A stretch of DNA of 64,000 nt from contig NZ_CP032707.1 of assembly GCF_003627995.1 (NCBI RefSeq), positions 1,292,501 through 1,356,500 of the forward strand. The letters run 5' to 3'. Made by a program: the position numbers and the translations under genes. The DNA is from Brevundimonas naejangsanensis. Its GTDB lineage: Bacteria; Pseudomonadota; Alphaproteobacteria; Caulobacterales; Caulobacteraceae. The notes under the pieces were generated by a model. That model saw only the letters and a program-made list of their open reading frames with translations. It did no database searches and was not told where the DNA came from. This document shows, piece by piece, positions 1-9,105 of the stretch (position 1 is the first letter of the stretch; each line of letters begins with the position of its first letter).

Positions 1-909
<909 letters not shown>

Positions 910-990
910 GTTTCTCAGCAAAACTCATTCGGTTTTTACTTGCCGAAATCAAAAGACGATATCTTCTCATTTCATTCGTGTGTGTCGGGT

Positions 991-1110
991 TGACCTGGTG
1001 GCTCTGTCGGAGGTTCCCCACCCGATCCCATTCCGAACTCGGTCGTTAAGCCCTCCAGAGCCGATGGTACTTCGTCTTAAGGCGCGGGAGAGTAGGTCGC
1101 CGCCGGGTCT
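991..1110 (+). rRNA. rrf: 5S ribosomal RNA
   Basis: Contains the conserved 5S core CCCGATCCCATTCCGAACTC at about 1020-1039 and the GGCGCGGGAGAGTAGGTCG segment at about 1081-1099. The ends GACCTGGTGGC and GCCGCCGGGTC pair to form helix I with G-U wobbles, which sets the boundaries at roughly 992-1109. It lies 80 bases after the 23S end in the normal rrs-rrl-rrf order. Confidence 0.95.
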
Positions 1111-1167
1111 ACCCGACACACACGTTTGAAATATCTCGAACCCTTCTTCCTTTACACGCCGCCTTGC

Positions 1168-1661
<494 letters not shown>

Positions 1662-1725
1662 TGACGTGCCCCTGAGAATTTCCTCCACGCGGAGCTAGAG
1701 TCCGGCCCTTGAAAGGACGGACGGA

Positions 1726-1992
1726 ATGAAACGAGCGAGATTCACGGAAGAGCAGATTATCGGGATCCTGCGGGAGAACGAGGCCGGCGCCAAAGCGGGC
1801 GAGCTGGCGCGTAAGCACGGGGTGTCTGAGGGCACGATCTACGCCTGGAAAGCCAAGTTCGGCGGGATGAGCGTGTCGGACGCCCAGCGCCTGCGGGCCC
1901 TGGAAGACGAGAATGGCAAGCTGAAGCGGCTTCTGGCCGACGCTATGCTCGACAAGGCGGCGCTGAACGATCTGCTTTCAAAAAAGTGGTAG
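1726..1992 (+). CDS. IS3-family transposase OrfA
   Basis: 88-residue protein. Residues 1-45 (RFTEEQIIGILREN, then GVSEGTIYAWKAKFGG) form the helix-turn-helix that binds the terminal inverted repeats. Residues 50-85 are a leucine-rich coiled coil used for multimerisation. The reading frame ends in KKW-stop directly over A AAA AAG at 1980-1986, the usual programmed -1 frameshift site of IS3 elements, which would produce the OrfAB transposase. OrfA alone is generally a negative regulator. The frame is intact. Confidence 0.9.
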   Translation: MKRARFTEEQIIGILRENEAGAKAGELARKHGVSEGTIYAWKAKFGGMSVSDAQRLRALEDENGKLKRLLADAMLDKAALNDLLSKKW

Positions 1993-2894
1993 GGCCCGCG
2001 GCGATGCGCCAGGCCGTCGCCCATCAGCGCACGGCGAGCCTGCTCCATCATCAAGGCAGGCCGCAAATCGGTGCGCTATCGCTCCTGCCGACAGCCGGAC
2101 ACAGCGCTGCGGGAGCGGCTGCGCGCCCTGGCTGTCGAGCGGCGACGGTTCGGCTGAATCGCCGACTGTTCGTGCTGCTGCGACGTGAGGGCGAGCCTTC
2201 GGGCAAGAGACGGATCTACCGGCTCTATCGCGAGGAAGGCCTGACGGTGCGCAAGCGCCGCTCACGTCGTCGGGCTATCGGCACGCGGGCGCCGATCCTG
2301 GTCGAGGCCCGGCCGAACGCCCGCTGGTCGCTGGACTTTGTGCACGACCAGTTCGCCACGGGCCGCCGCTTCCGCATTCTCAACGTGGTCGATGACGTCA
2401 CCCGCGAGTGCCTGGCGGCGATCCCCGACACCTCGATCTCGGGACGCCGCGTCGCGCGCGAGCTGACAGCGCTGATCGCTCGGCGGGGTCGTCCCGCCAT
2501 GATCGTCAGCGACAACGGCACAGAGTTCACGTCCACGGCCATCCTGGCATGGGCGCAGGATCATGGCGTCGACTGGCACTACATCGCGCCCGGCAAGCCG
2601 ACCCAGAACGGGTTTGTGGAATCCTTCAACGGCCGGATGCGCGACGAACTGCTCAACGAGAGCCTGTTCTTTAGTCTGGATCACGCCCGCCAGAAAGTCG
2701 CTGTCTGGGCGCTGGACTACAACACGCGCCGGCCGCACTCGTCGATCGGCTACCTCACCCCGGAGGCCTTTGCCGCCAGTCTGACCGCAACAGGCCGACC
2801 CGCTGCGCAGGATGAAAGCTGCGCGGCCCGGCCTGTTGCTCACCCCACGCTGCGAGGCGTAACTAACCCAAGGACTCTGGTCGCCGCTGGATGA
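1986..2894 (+). pseudogene. IS3-family transposase OrfB, two compensating frameshifts
   Basis: Carries the rve/DDE integrase core: Asp in SLDFVHD, Asp in VSDNGTEF, and Glu in NGFVESFNGRMRDELL, followed by the YNTRRPHSSIGYLTPEAF tail. A continuous frame of 302 codons exists, but residues about 14-57 do not look like OrfB. The expected ACSIIKAGRKSVRYRS and LRERLRALAVERRRFG are encoded in another frame. The shift occurs near 2025 and frame is regained near 2156, where GA seems inserted in front of ATCGCCGACTG. The catalytic domain is intact but the N-terminal linker is scrambled, so the protein is probably inactive. Confidence 0.85.
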
Positions 2895-2912
2895 AAACTC
2901 AGGGGCACGTCA

Positions 2913-3232
2913 CCACCAATCTGCTGCTTTGGTTGGTCGACGACTTGCAGCAGCGCAATATCGAACTGGTAATCGCTGCTAACCGATCGGATCTCGCGGA
3001 CGTGGTGAGCGGGGAAGATCTCTCTGATCAGGCCGTCTTCGACGACATCCTGGAAAACAACCCGACCGCCATGGAGATGATCGGGGACATCGAAGACCTG
3101 CGGGGCGACCTGACGGACTTCGTTGCGATCGAGGCTGACCTCGAGAGCCGGGACGAGTTGATGTGGCTGGTGACCGACGAGCCGATCACCGCTGCCTTGA
3201 CTCCGCGCGGACATTGGAACTGTCGGCAATAA
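2913..3232 (+). pseudogene. Unknown acidic protein, fragment truncated by the IS
   Basis: An open frame runs out of the IS right end. Beyond the IS-derived residues it reads as a plausible natural protein: NLLLWLVDDLQQRNIELVI, then a strongly acidic helical stretch with EMIGDIEDLRGDLTDFVAIE, ending GHWNCRQ-stop. I do not recognise the family. Its 5' end was probably removed by the IS, since no own start or ribosome site precedes it. The opposite strand also has open frames here but their composition is less protein-like. Confidence 0.4.
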
Positions 3233-3351
3233 TTCAATCCAACGGCTCTTGCGGCGGGGACACGAGCGCGGGCGGTGCGTCAGGCCAATATCCAAACGCT
3301 GCGCTGGGGCCGCCATGGGCTTCATGAGACAGGCCCAACCAGGAGATTGGC

Positions 3352-3526
3352 TCACTCGAAAATGACCGGGGCTCCCGCGTCGTCATAGGCTGCGAAGCGT
3401 CCGAAGCCGCCGTCGTTAACCGCCTCGACCATGATTTGCAGGGCGCGGTCGATTTCGGACTGCGACGGCGGCTGGCCGTCCCGTCCCGAGAGGCCGGCGG
3501 CGAACACCACGCTCCAGAATGGTGAT
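3352..3526 (-). pseudogene. Unknown C-terminal fragment fused downstream of broken arsH
   Basis: After the arsH similarity stops near 3517, a different minus-strand frame is open to a TGA at 3352-3354. It reads [20 protein letters not shown], then [20 protein letters not shown] and a tail APVIFE. This does not resemble the C-terminus of ArsH and has no start of its own, so it looks like the 3' end of another gene joined to arsH by a deletion. The family is not recognised. Confidence 0.4.
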
Positions 3527-4012
3527 CATCCGCATCCGGCGGCCCAGCAGGCGCAGGGTGTTGACCGCGTTGTAACTCTGCGAGCCGCCTGAGACCTGCA
3601 TGACGGCCAGGGTGCGGCCCTGCGTCGGGCGCATCCCGCCCATGTTCAGCGGCAGGTGGTCAATCTGGAGTTTCATGATCCCGGAAATCTGGCCGTGGCG
3701 CTCTGGGCTGCTCCAGACCATGCCTTCGGACCACAGGGCGTGTTCGCGCAGTTCGTGGACGGCTGGATGGTCGTCGTAGTCGACCTGGTCAGTGAGAGGC
3801 AGATCGGAGGGATCGAAGATGTGCGTCTCGCAGCCCATGAAGCGCAGAAGGCGGGCCGCCTCCTCGACGCACAGCTGGGAATAGGATCGGTCCCTCAGCG
3901 AGCCGTAGAGCAGCAGGATGCGCGGCGGATGCTCGTTCGGGCCGAGGTCCAGCGCCGGCTGGCTGGACAGGTAGGCCGGGTCGAGCGCGGGCAGGTGGCG
4001 GAGGCGGGTCAT
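3416..4012 (-). pseudogene. arsH: ArsH, NADPH-dependent flavoprotein, C-terminally truncated
   Basis: ArsH is an FMN-containing oxidase of trivalent organoarsenicals. Residues 1-165 are clearly Ars[19 protein letters not shown] (FMN phosphate loop), [20 protein letters not shown], and [20 protein letters not shown]. After [10 protein letters not shown] the expected conserved tail (NQSS...) is replaced by about 33 unrelated residues ending at 3416, and a foreign fragment follows in another frame. The ATG at 4012 overlaps the arsN2 stop by four bases (ATGA), so translation is coupled. Last gene of the minus-strand arsenic operon. Probably non-functional or altered, because the missing tail includes part of the fold. 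Confidence 0.85.
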
Positions 4013-4449
4013 TGAGGACGCAACTCCTTGAACATGAAAGCCGCTGAGGCCGGACACAGGGTGCCGAACTGCCGGGAGGCGGCGACAGCGGGCGGCGCGG
4101 CTGATCGGGACAGGATCGCGTAACCGTGCTTCCGGAAGAAGGCCGCCGCCGAGGTCGTGAGCAGGTAGAGGCCAGTCGCTCGCTGTCTTACCGCCTCGGC
4201 TTCCAACCAGGACAGGATCGCCGCGCCGAAGCCGTCGCCGCGACGGTCGTCGACGACGACGATGGAGCGGATCAGGGCGTCTTGTCCGATCTCCTCCAGC
4301 CCGCCGTAGCCGATCAGCCCCGCATCATCCTCGAAGCGGTAGAAGCGGCGACCGGGTTCGCGCAGGTCGTCCGTGGGCAAGCCTGCGGCCTCCAGCGCGG
4401 CGATCAGGGCGGGCGTCGGATCGGGCAATTCCACGGCTTTGAAGGCCAT
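4009..4449 (-). CDS. arsN2: ArsN2-type GNAT N-acetyltransferase
   Basis: 146-residue GNAT protein. The acetyl-CoA binding motif A is seen in [20 protein letters not shown] (R/Q-x-x-G-x-G/A region, about residues 75-95), followed by [20 protein letters not shown], the typical late beta strand and alpha helix. GNATs of this kind sit in ars operons; relatives in the ArsN1 group acetylate arsinothricin, and the role of ArsN2 is less certain. Start ATG at 4449 shares one base with the acr3 stop, and the 3' end overlaps arsH. The operon position is the main support for the arsenic role. Confidence 0.8.
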   Translation of the reverse strand: MAFKAVELPDPTPALIAALEAAGLPTDDLREPGRRFYRFEDDAGLIGYGGLEEIGQDALIRSIVVVDDRRGDGFGAAILSWLEAEAVRQRATGLYLLTTSAAAFFRKHGYAILSRSAAPPAVAASRQFGTLCPASAAFMFKELRPQ

Positions 4450-5534
4450 CAGCAGGCGTCCTTCCTCGGTGCGGTCGCAGGGAAGTAGCGGCGGCCCAGC
4501 CACAGAGCGACCGAGACCAGCAAGATCAGCACCGGCACCTCGACCAGCGGGCCGATGACCGCCGCGAAGGCGACCGGCGAGGCCAGCCCGAAGGCGGCGA
4601 TAGCGACAGCGATCGCCAGTTCGAAATTATTGGAGGCGGCGGTGAAGGCCAGGGCCGTGGTGCGCGGATAGTCCGCCTCGATCAGCCGCCCCATCAGGAA
4701 GCTGACCACGAACATGACCAGAAAGTAGATCGTCAGCGGGACGGCGATGCGCAGGGCGTCCAGCGGCATGGCTGTCACCTCGCCGCCCTTCAGGCTGAAC
4801 ATGGCGATGATGGTGAAAAGCAAGGCGATCAGGGTGATCGGCGCGATGCGCGGCAGGAAGCGCGTCTCGTACCAGTCGGCACCCCGGCGCGCGATCAGGG
4901 TGCGCCGGGTCAGGAAACCGCCGAAAAAGGGCAGGCCCAGATAGACCAGGACGGCGCCGGCGATGGTCCCGACGCTGACGTCGACCACGCTGCCCTCCAG
5001 CCCGAACAGGGGCGGCAGCACGGTCAGGAACAGCCAGGCGTAGAGGCTGAAGAAGGCGATTTGGAAGATCGAGTTGAAGGCGACGAGACCCGCCACATAC
5101 TGGTTGTCGCCGCGCGCCAGCTGGTTCCAGACCAGCACCATGGCGATGCAGCGGGCCAGGCCGATCAGGATGACGCCGGTCATGTATTCCGGCTGGTCGC
5201 GCAGGAAGATCACCGCCAGAGCGAACATCAGCACCGGCCCCAGCACCCAGTTCTGGAACAGGGACAGCAGCAGCACGCGCTTGTCGGCGAAGACGCGCGG
5301 CAGTTCTTCGTACCTCACCCGCGCCAGCGGCGGGTACATCATCAGGATCAGGCCGATGGCGATGGGGATGTTGGTCGTCCCGACCGACAGGCTGTCGATC
5401 CAGTCGGGCAGGCCCGGCACAAGCGTGCCCAGCAGCACGCCCAGCCCCATGGCAGCGAAAATCCATAGCGTCAGCCAGCGGTCGAGGAAGGACAGGCGGC
5501 GCTTCGGCTGTTCAGTAATCAAGGCGTCGACCAT
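4449..5534 (-). CDS. acr3: Arsenite efflux transporter Acr3
   Basis: 361-residue inner membrane protein of the BART/ACR3 family with about ten hydrophobic segments. It carries the ACR3 signatures [35 protein letters not shown], and [20 protein letters not shown]. Cys129 in LARCIAMV sits at the position of the essential cysteine of characterised Acr3 proteins. The later [16 protein letters not shown] matches the conserved TM9 region. It extrudes As(III) made by ArsC, driven by the proton-motive force. ATG 5534 shares a base with the arsC stop (TGATG), indicating translational coupling. Confidence 0.95.
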   Translation of the reverse strand: MVDALITEQPKRRLSFLDRWLTLWIFAAMGLGVLLGTLVPGLPDWIDSLSVGTTNIPIAIGLILMMYPPLARVRYEELPRVFADKRVLLLSLFQNWVLGPVLMFALAVIFLRDQPEYMTGVILIGLARCIAMVLVWNQLARGDNQYVAGLVAFNSIFQIAFFSLYAWLFLTVLPPLFGLEGSVVDVSVGTIAGAVLVYLGLPFFGGFLTRRTLIARRGADWYETRFLPRIAPITLIALLFTIIAMFSLKGGEVTAMPLDALRIAVPLTIYFLVMFVVSFLMGRLIEADYPRTTALAFTAASNNFELAIAVAIAAFGLASPVAFAAVIGPLVEVPVLILLVSVALWLGRRYFPATAPRKDAC

Positions 5535-5956
5535 CAGCGGACCCTCCGGCCGTCGGCGTCGATGACGACTTCGCCGTCCTCCTTGGTGAAGGGCTTCAGG
5601 CTCCCCGACGGCAGGAGGTCGAGAACCGCCTCGGACGGCCGACACAGCTTCACCCCGAGCGGGGACACCACGACTGGACGGTTCAGCAGAACCGGATGGG
5701 CCTCGATGGCGTCCAGAAGCTGGTCGTCTGTCAGGTCGGGATCGCCAAGGCTCAGTTCGGCGAAGGGCGTGCCCTTCTCACGCAGAAGGCTGCGCAGCGG
5801 CGCGCCCATGCGTTCGACCAGTCCCATGATCATGGCGCGGCTGGGCGGCGTCTTCAGATACTCGATGACGTGCGGCTCGATCCCGACGTGGCGGATCAGG
5901 GCCAGGGCGTTGCGCGACGTCCCGCAGGCAGGGTTGTGATAGATGACGACGTCCAT
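5534..5956 (-). CDS. arsC: Arsenate reductase, glutaredoxin-dependent (ArsC, ArsC/Spx fold)
   Basis: 140-residue thioredoxin-fold enzyme reducing arsenate to arsenite. The catalytic cysteine is Cys11 in [11 protein letters not shown], as in plasmid R773 ArsC. The C-terminal half has [19 protein letters not shown], containing the arginine that helps bind arsenate. Length fits the glutaredoxin/glutathione-dependent class. Located between arsR (7 bases upstream) and acr3 (overlapping), so reduction and export are produced together. Confidence 0.95.
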   Translation of the reverse strand: MDVVIYHNPACGTSRNALALIRHVGIEPHVIEYLKTPPSRAMIMGLVERMGAPLRSLLREKGTPFAELSLGDPDLTDDQLLDAIEAHPVLLNRPVVVSPLGVKLCRPSEAVLDLLPSGSLKPFTKEDGEVVIDADGRRVR

Positions 5957-5963
5957 GATGACC

Positions 5964-6299
5964 TCAGGCGCGGCAGGGCGAGAGTTCGGCCAGCAGCGGC
6001 TCGCACAGTTCGGCGCGGCCTTGGCAGCAGTCCTTCAGCAGGAAGACGATCAACCCCTGAAGGCGGCTCAGGTCGGCGCGATAGATGATCGACCGGCTGC
6101 GACGCTCGGAACTGATCAGACCGGCGCGGGACAGGACGCCGAGATGCGCCGACATGGTATTGGCCGGCACAGCCAGCGTGTCCGCGATCTGGCCGGCAGG
6201 CAGACCCTCGGGTTCGTGACGAACCAGCAGGCGGAAGGTCTCGAGCCGCGTGGGCTGGGCCAGGGCGGCGAGAGCAAGGATGGCGATTTTTGATTCCAT
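5964..6299 (-). CDS. arsR: ArsR-family arsenite-responsive repressor
   Basis: 111-residue winged helix regulator, first gene of the ars operon. HTH region: LPAGQIADTLAVPANTMSAHLGVL (about residues 33-56) followed by the wing SSERRSRSIIYRA. It lacks the classical ELCVCDL metal site in the recognition helix. Instead it has C-terminal cysteines Cys91, Cys92 and Cys99 (KDCCQGRAELCE), the arrangement of the Acidithiobacillus-type ArsR that binds As(III) near the C-terminus. It likely represses its own operon from the inverted repeat that overlaps its start codon. Confidence 0.93.
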   Translation of the reverse strand: MESKIAILALAALAQPTRLETFRLLVRHEPEGLPAGQIADTLAVPANTMSAHLGVLSRAGLISSERRSRSIIYRADLSRLQGLIVFLLKDCCQGRAELCEPLLAELSPCRA

Positions 6300-6318
6300 A
6301 GTTCCAAAATAATGGAAT
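6293..6318 (-). promoter_or_regulatory. Probable ArsR operator at the ars operon start
   Basis: Perfect inverted repeat ATTCCAT (6293-6299) and ATGGAAT (6312-6318) separated by 12 AT-rich bases. One arm includes the arsR start codon. The dyad shape and AT-rich centre fit ArsR-family operators, and this is the only clear dyad upstream of the operon. No footprint data; inferred from position. Confidence 0.6.
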
Positions 6319-6463
6319 GGTTAGCGAAGTCAAAGGTTGATGAGCGCTCATCTAGTAAGCGGCAAAGGTCGGCTATGCGCGCAGTTCCCAACTTCCGCTG
6401 CTGGCGCTGCGCAGGTTCTGCGAGTAGGGGCGCCGACCGATTTGGGCTGCCTGGGAATAGGCT

Positions 6464-6491
6464 CAGGGCCCGCCACTATCGGCGGGCCCTG
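6464..6491 (-). terminator. Hairpin downstream of terC
   Basis: Eleven-base-pair perfect stem CAGGGCCCGCC / GGCGGGCCCTG with a six-base loop, five bases beyond the terC stop. No T-run follows on either strand, so it may be a 3' stability element or a weak terminator insulating terC from the ars operon downstream. Confidence 0.6.
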
Positions 6492-6496
6492 TCTCG

Positions 6497-7492
6497 TCAC
6501 GAGGAGGAGGTCTCAGAGGACTGACCCTGCGTCTTCCAGAGCGACCAGAACACCCCTGCCGCCAGGATGAAGGCGGTGATGGCCAGCGACCACTCCGCGG
6601 GAAATTTCTCCCAGCCCAAGAGGTCGGCCAAAAAGATCTTGCCGCCTATGAACACCAGCAGCACGGCCAGCGCCTGTTTGAGATAGGCGAAGCGGTGGAT
6701 GATGGCGGCGAGCGCGAAATAGAGCGCCCTGAGCCCCAGGATGGCGAAGATGTTCGAGGTGTAGACGATGTAGGGGTCAGTGGTGATGGCGAAGATCGCC
6801 GGCACCGAGTCCACAGCGAAGATCACGTCCGCAATCTCGATCATCACCAGCGCCAGGAACATCGGCGTGGCCCAGAGGACCATGCGCCCGGTCTTCGGGT
6901 GGGGCTCGCGTACGAAGAACCTCTGGCCTTGCAGTTGGTCGGTGATTCTCAGATGCCCGCGCATCCACTTAACCAGCGGATTGGCGCCTAAGTCGGCATG
7001 TCCGTCGCCGGCGAAAAACATCTTGATTCCGGTGAAGATCAGGAAGGCGGCGAAGATGTAGAGCACCCAGCCGTACTGGCTGACCAGGGCCGCGCCCGCG
7101 CCGATCATGATGGCCCTGAGCACGATTACGCCCAGGATGCCCCAGAAAAGCACTCGGTGCTGCAGCGCCCTCGGAATGGCGAAGTAGCCGAAGATCATGG
7201 CGATGACGAAGACGTTGTCCATCGCCAGCGACTTCTCGATCGCGAAGCCTGTCAGGTATTCCATGCCCGACTGGCTGCCCAGCTCCCACCAGACCCAGCC
7301 GCCGAAAACGAGCGCGACGGCGATGTACATGCTGGATAGCAAGAGGCTCTCACGCACGCCGATCTCGTGCTGGTCGCGGTGCAGGACGCCGAGGTCGAGC
7401 ACCAGCAGCGCCACGACCACGCCCATGAACGCCAGCCACATCCAGGCCGGCTTGCCCAGCCAGTCGGCCAGGAAGAAAGTCATCAGGTCCAT
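6497..7492 (-). CDS. TerC/Alx-family integral membrane protein
   Basis: 331-residue protein with about eight or nine transmembrane segments. Family motifs include AIEKSLAMDNVFVIAMIFGYF and EIADVIFAVDSVPAIFAITT, whose acidic residues (E, D in S-L-A-x-D-N and D-V-I-F-A-x-D-S) probably bind a metal ion. Alx homologues are linked to manganese homeostasis and alkaline pH; TerC itself is named for tellurite resistance. ATG 7492 is chosen over longer in-frame starts because similarity begins at MDLMTFFLADWL and GGGG precedes it. A conserved structured RNA lies in the 5' leader at 7579-7628. It lies on the same strand as arsR but is separated by a hairpin, so it is its own unit. Confidence 0.92.
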   Translation of the reverse strand: MDLMTFFLADWLGKPAWMWLAFMGVVVALLVLDLGVLHRDQHEIGVRESLLLSSMYIAVALVFGGWVWWELGSQSGMEYLTGFAIEKSLAMDNVFVIAMIFGYFAIPRALQHRVLFWGILGVIVLRAIMIGAGAALVSQYGWVLYIFAAFLIFTGIKMFFAGDGHADLGANPLVKWMRGHLRITDQLQGQRFFVREPHPKTGRMVLWATPMFLALVMIEIADVIFAVDSVPAIFAITTDPYIVYTSNIFAILGLRALYFALAAIIHRFAYLKQALAVLLVFIGGKIFLADLLGWEKFPAEWSLAITAFILAAGVFWSLWKTQGQSSETSSS

Positions 7493-7578
7493 AGGACACC
7501 CCTTGTTCAAGGAGCGACCCCGGCGCGCGATTTGGGGATCGACCAGAAAGGGGTAGTCGCGCACCGAGATCACTCGAT

Positions 7579-7628
7579 GCGGTCCGACATCACGTCTGCC
7601 ATCAGACGTCAGAGGGGCCCGGTCCGCT
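7579..7628 (-). promoter_or_regulatory. Structured leader RNA upstream of terC (terC-motif-like), copy 1
   Basis: Fifty bases in the leader of terC match the leader of the zinc-ribbon gene at 48650-48699. Reading the minus strand, both have GGGCCCCTCTG, then a hairpin, then GTGATGTCGGACCGC. The apical stem here is ACGTCTG-ATGG-CAGACGT; in the other copy it is different in sequence but still pairs. The outer arms GCGG / CCGC also pair. The 3' part reads ATG TCG GAC CGC ATC GAG TGA, a possible six-codon upstream frame (MSDRIE). I recall a comparative-genomics terC RNA motif in Alphaproteobacteria. The identification is probable, the ligand unknown. The rest of 7493-7832 holds no gene. Confidence 0.7.
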
Positions 7629-7832
7629 GATCCATAATTTAGCTGGTCCGAACTTTCCCGGCAAGCCGGGAGGGATGGGAGCAGATGGCGTCTTCCCCAA
7701 GTTCCGTATGTTGGGTGACGTCGCATGCCGTCCAGTTTCGGCGCTGGTGAATGTCCGCATCTTGCGCTGAAGAGATGCTGAGAGCGTAGAGACTGGCAAC
7801 GGACAGGGAGGCGACCTTAATGGAGGTTGGCC

Positions 7833-8458
7833 ATGCGCCAGTCTGACCTGTTCATTCAGCCCAAGCGCCCGTGGAATGCCGGCCGTCTTATCGGCCCCAA
7901 GGCACCGCTGAAGCCGAAGCACATCTGGGCAATTCGACAGCAGTTGAAGGTCGCGAGGAGGGTGCGCGACCTTGCGATGTTCAACTGCGCCCTGGACGCC
8001 AAGCTGCGGGCCTGTGACCTGGTTCGGCTCCGGGTCAGCGTGTGGCGCCGGGCGGCGTGCTTCGCCAGCGCTCGATCGTCATCCAGCAGAAGACCGGAAG
8101 ACCTGTTCCTTTCGAGATCACGGAGCCTGCGCGCGACGCCATCGCCGCTTGGCTGACGATCCGCGGTCAGCGCGACGATGACTGGCTGTTCCCGAGCCGC
8201 AGCCGGCCGGGTCAGCACATTGGCACCCGCCCGTACGCGCGGCTCGTTGATCGCTGGGTTCAGATGATCGACCTGGAACCGCAGGGCTACGGGACCCACA
8301 GCCTCAGGCGGACGAAGGTGTCGCTCGTTTACAAGAAGACCGGCAATCTCCGCGCCTGTCAGCTCCTGCTCGGCCACAGGAAGCTCGAGAGCGCCGTCAG
8401 ATACCTCGGCATCGAAGTGGACGACGCCCTGGAGATGTCAGAACAGATCGATCTGTGA
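7833..8458 (+). pseudogene. Tyrosine recombinase (phage-type integrase), frameshifted
   Basis: Two adjacent frames give one short integrase of about 208 residues. The first part (7833-8040) reads RPWNAGRLIGPKAPLKPKHI, then FNCALDAKLRACDLVRLRVS. The second (from about 8041) continues with ITEPARDAIAAWLTIRGQ, the catalytic R box GYGTHSLRRTKVSLVYKKTG, LLGHRKLES, and the catalytic tyrosine in AVRYLGIEVDD. A one-base deletion near 8040 (expected GAT GTG GCG, seen GTGTGGCG) breaks the frame. The family is a compact integrase common in alphaproteobacterial mobile DNA. TG-rich ribosome site GGAGG lies ahead of ATG 7833. Sequencing error cannot be excluded. Confidence 0.85.
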
Positions 8459-8463
8459 CTCAC

Positions 8464-8489
8464 GACCGGGCCCGAAAGCGGGCCCGGTC
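8464..8489. terminator. GC-rich hairpin after the integrase
   Basis: Perfect 11-bp stem GACCGGGCCCG / CGGGCCCGGTC with an AAAG loop, five bases past the integrase stop. There is no U-tract, so it may be a non-canonical terminator. It separates the integrase from the convergent gene at 8582. Confidence 0.6.
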
Positions 8490-8581
8490 ATTGTCACCTA
8501 TGGGTGGGAAGCGGACCTACAGGAAACGGATCGTCGGCTTCTCGAAACAGACTACCTCAACACATTCTTGCTCAGTCGTGA

Positions 8582-8890
8582 TCAGGCAGGAGTAGGTTGT
8601 TTCAGGTTCCGAAGGGCGCACGTATTTCCGATATTCGACGCATCCTCGCTCATGAACACGCCGACGTCCGCGTCGCCACCGCTCAAGAGTGGTTCGCCTT
8701 TGTAGGCTTTCAGATACTGCCAGAAGTCGCTTTCGGCATAGGAACGGAAGGCTCGAGGTGGATCGAACTGAACCTCAAAATGAGGATCGCCTTTCACGGC
8801 CAGCGTGACGACCAGCGACCCAACATCGTAGCGAAGGTCGTGGAGAAAAAGTTGGGAACCCGGAGAGGCGTGTCGTCCATACCGAACCAT
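8582..8890 (-). CDS. Hypothetical protein, island cargo
   Basis: 102-residue protein starting at ATG 8890 with a weak AGCAGGTG site upstream. The segment LFLHDLRYDVGSLVVTLAVK, then HFEVQFDPPRAFRSYAESDF and WQYLKAYKGEPLL has natural alternating beta strands and aromatic residues, unlike a shadow frame. I do not recognise the family. It lies just inside the right-hand 22-bp repeat and is the outermost island gene. A longer in-frame ORF extends through the repeat into recombinase remnant DNA, but that extension is fortuitous. Confidence 0.55.
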   Translation of the reverse strand: MVRYGRHASPGSQLFLHDLRYDVGSLVVTLAVKGDPHFEVQFDPPRAFRSYAESDFWQYLKAYKGEPLLSGGDADVGVFMSEDASNIGNTCALRNLKQPTPA

Positions 8891-9083
8891 CACCTGCTTA
8901 CGGAACGTCGGCAACGGGTCGGTTTGCGAAGTAGGTATCCCACCCGAAAGCGGCCTTTCGGGTCTCAGGCCGAATGTCGCGTTTACGGCGTGGTCCGCAT
9001 GACCGCTAATGGCGCATTGCGGGCTTTGAGGTATCGCCAGCACCGCTACGCCATGAAGCTGATTATAGGTGTGAGGTCTCGAC

Positions 9084-9105
9084 CAAATCCTGCTCCCGCA
9101 CCCAA
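9084..9105. repeat. attR-like 22-bp direct repeat
   Basis: Exact copy of 1224-1245 in the same orientation, but without the rest of a tRNA: the bases before it (GTCTCGAC) do not match the tRNA T-arm. It marks the distal boundary of the island. A second stretch of similarity (GGTTTTCTGCTTTCTGGGCC) occurs shortly after each repeat, at about 1309 and 9135, because both lie in recombinase 3' coding sequence. Confidence 0.85.

Larger units (their letters stand above)
1662..2912 (+). mobile_element. IS3-family insertion sequence (IS407-like group)
   Basis: About 1.25 kb with imperfect terminal inverted repeats. The outer 15 bases TGACGTGCCCCTGAG at 1662-1676 match the reverse complement of 2898-2912 exactly, and the similarity continues inward to an AGAGTCC / GGACTCT pair. 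It encodes orfA and an overlapping orfB joined by an A6G slippery site at 1980-1986. The flanking trinucleotides (TCA left, CCA right) are not identical, so there is no clean target duplication. The ends may have recombined or decayed after insertion. Assignment to the IS407-like group is from protein resemblance only. Confidence 0.88.

Noticed and set aside
2840..3355. Minus-strand ORF across the IS right end
   Set aside because: Runs through the IS terminus and has less protein-like composition than the opposite frame.
7493..7832. yybP-ykoY manganese riboswitch, often found before Alx-type genes
   Set aside because: The leader lacks the conserved loops of that class; the repeat with 48650-48699 points to another motif.
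9084..9105. A second tRNA gene
   Set aside because: Only the last 22 bases are present; no anticodon or D arm upstream.
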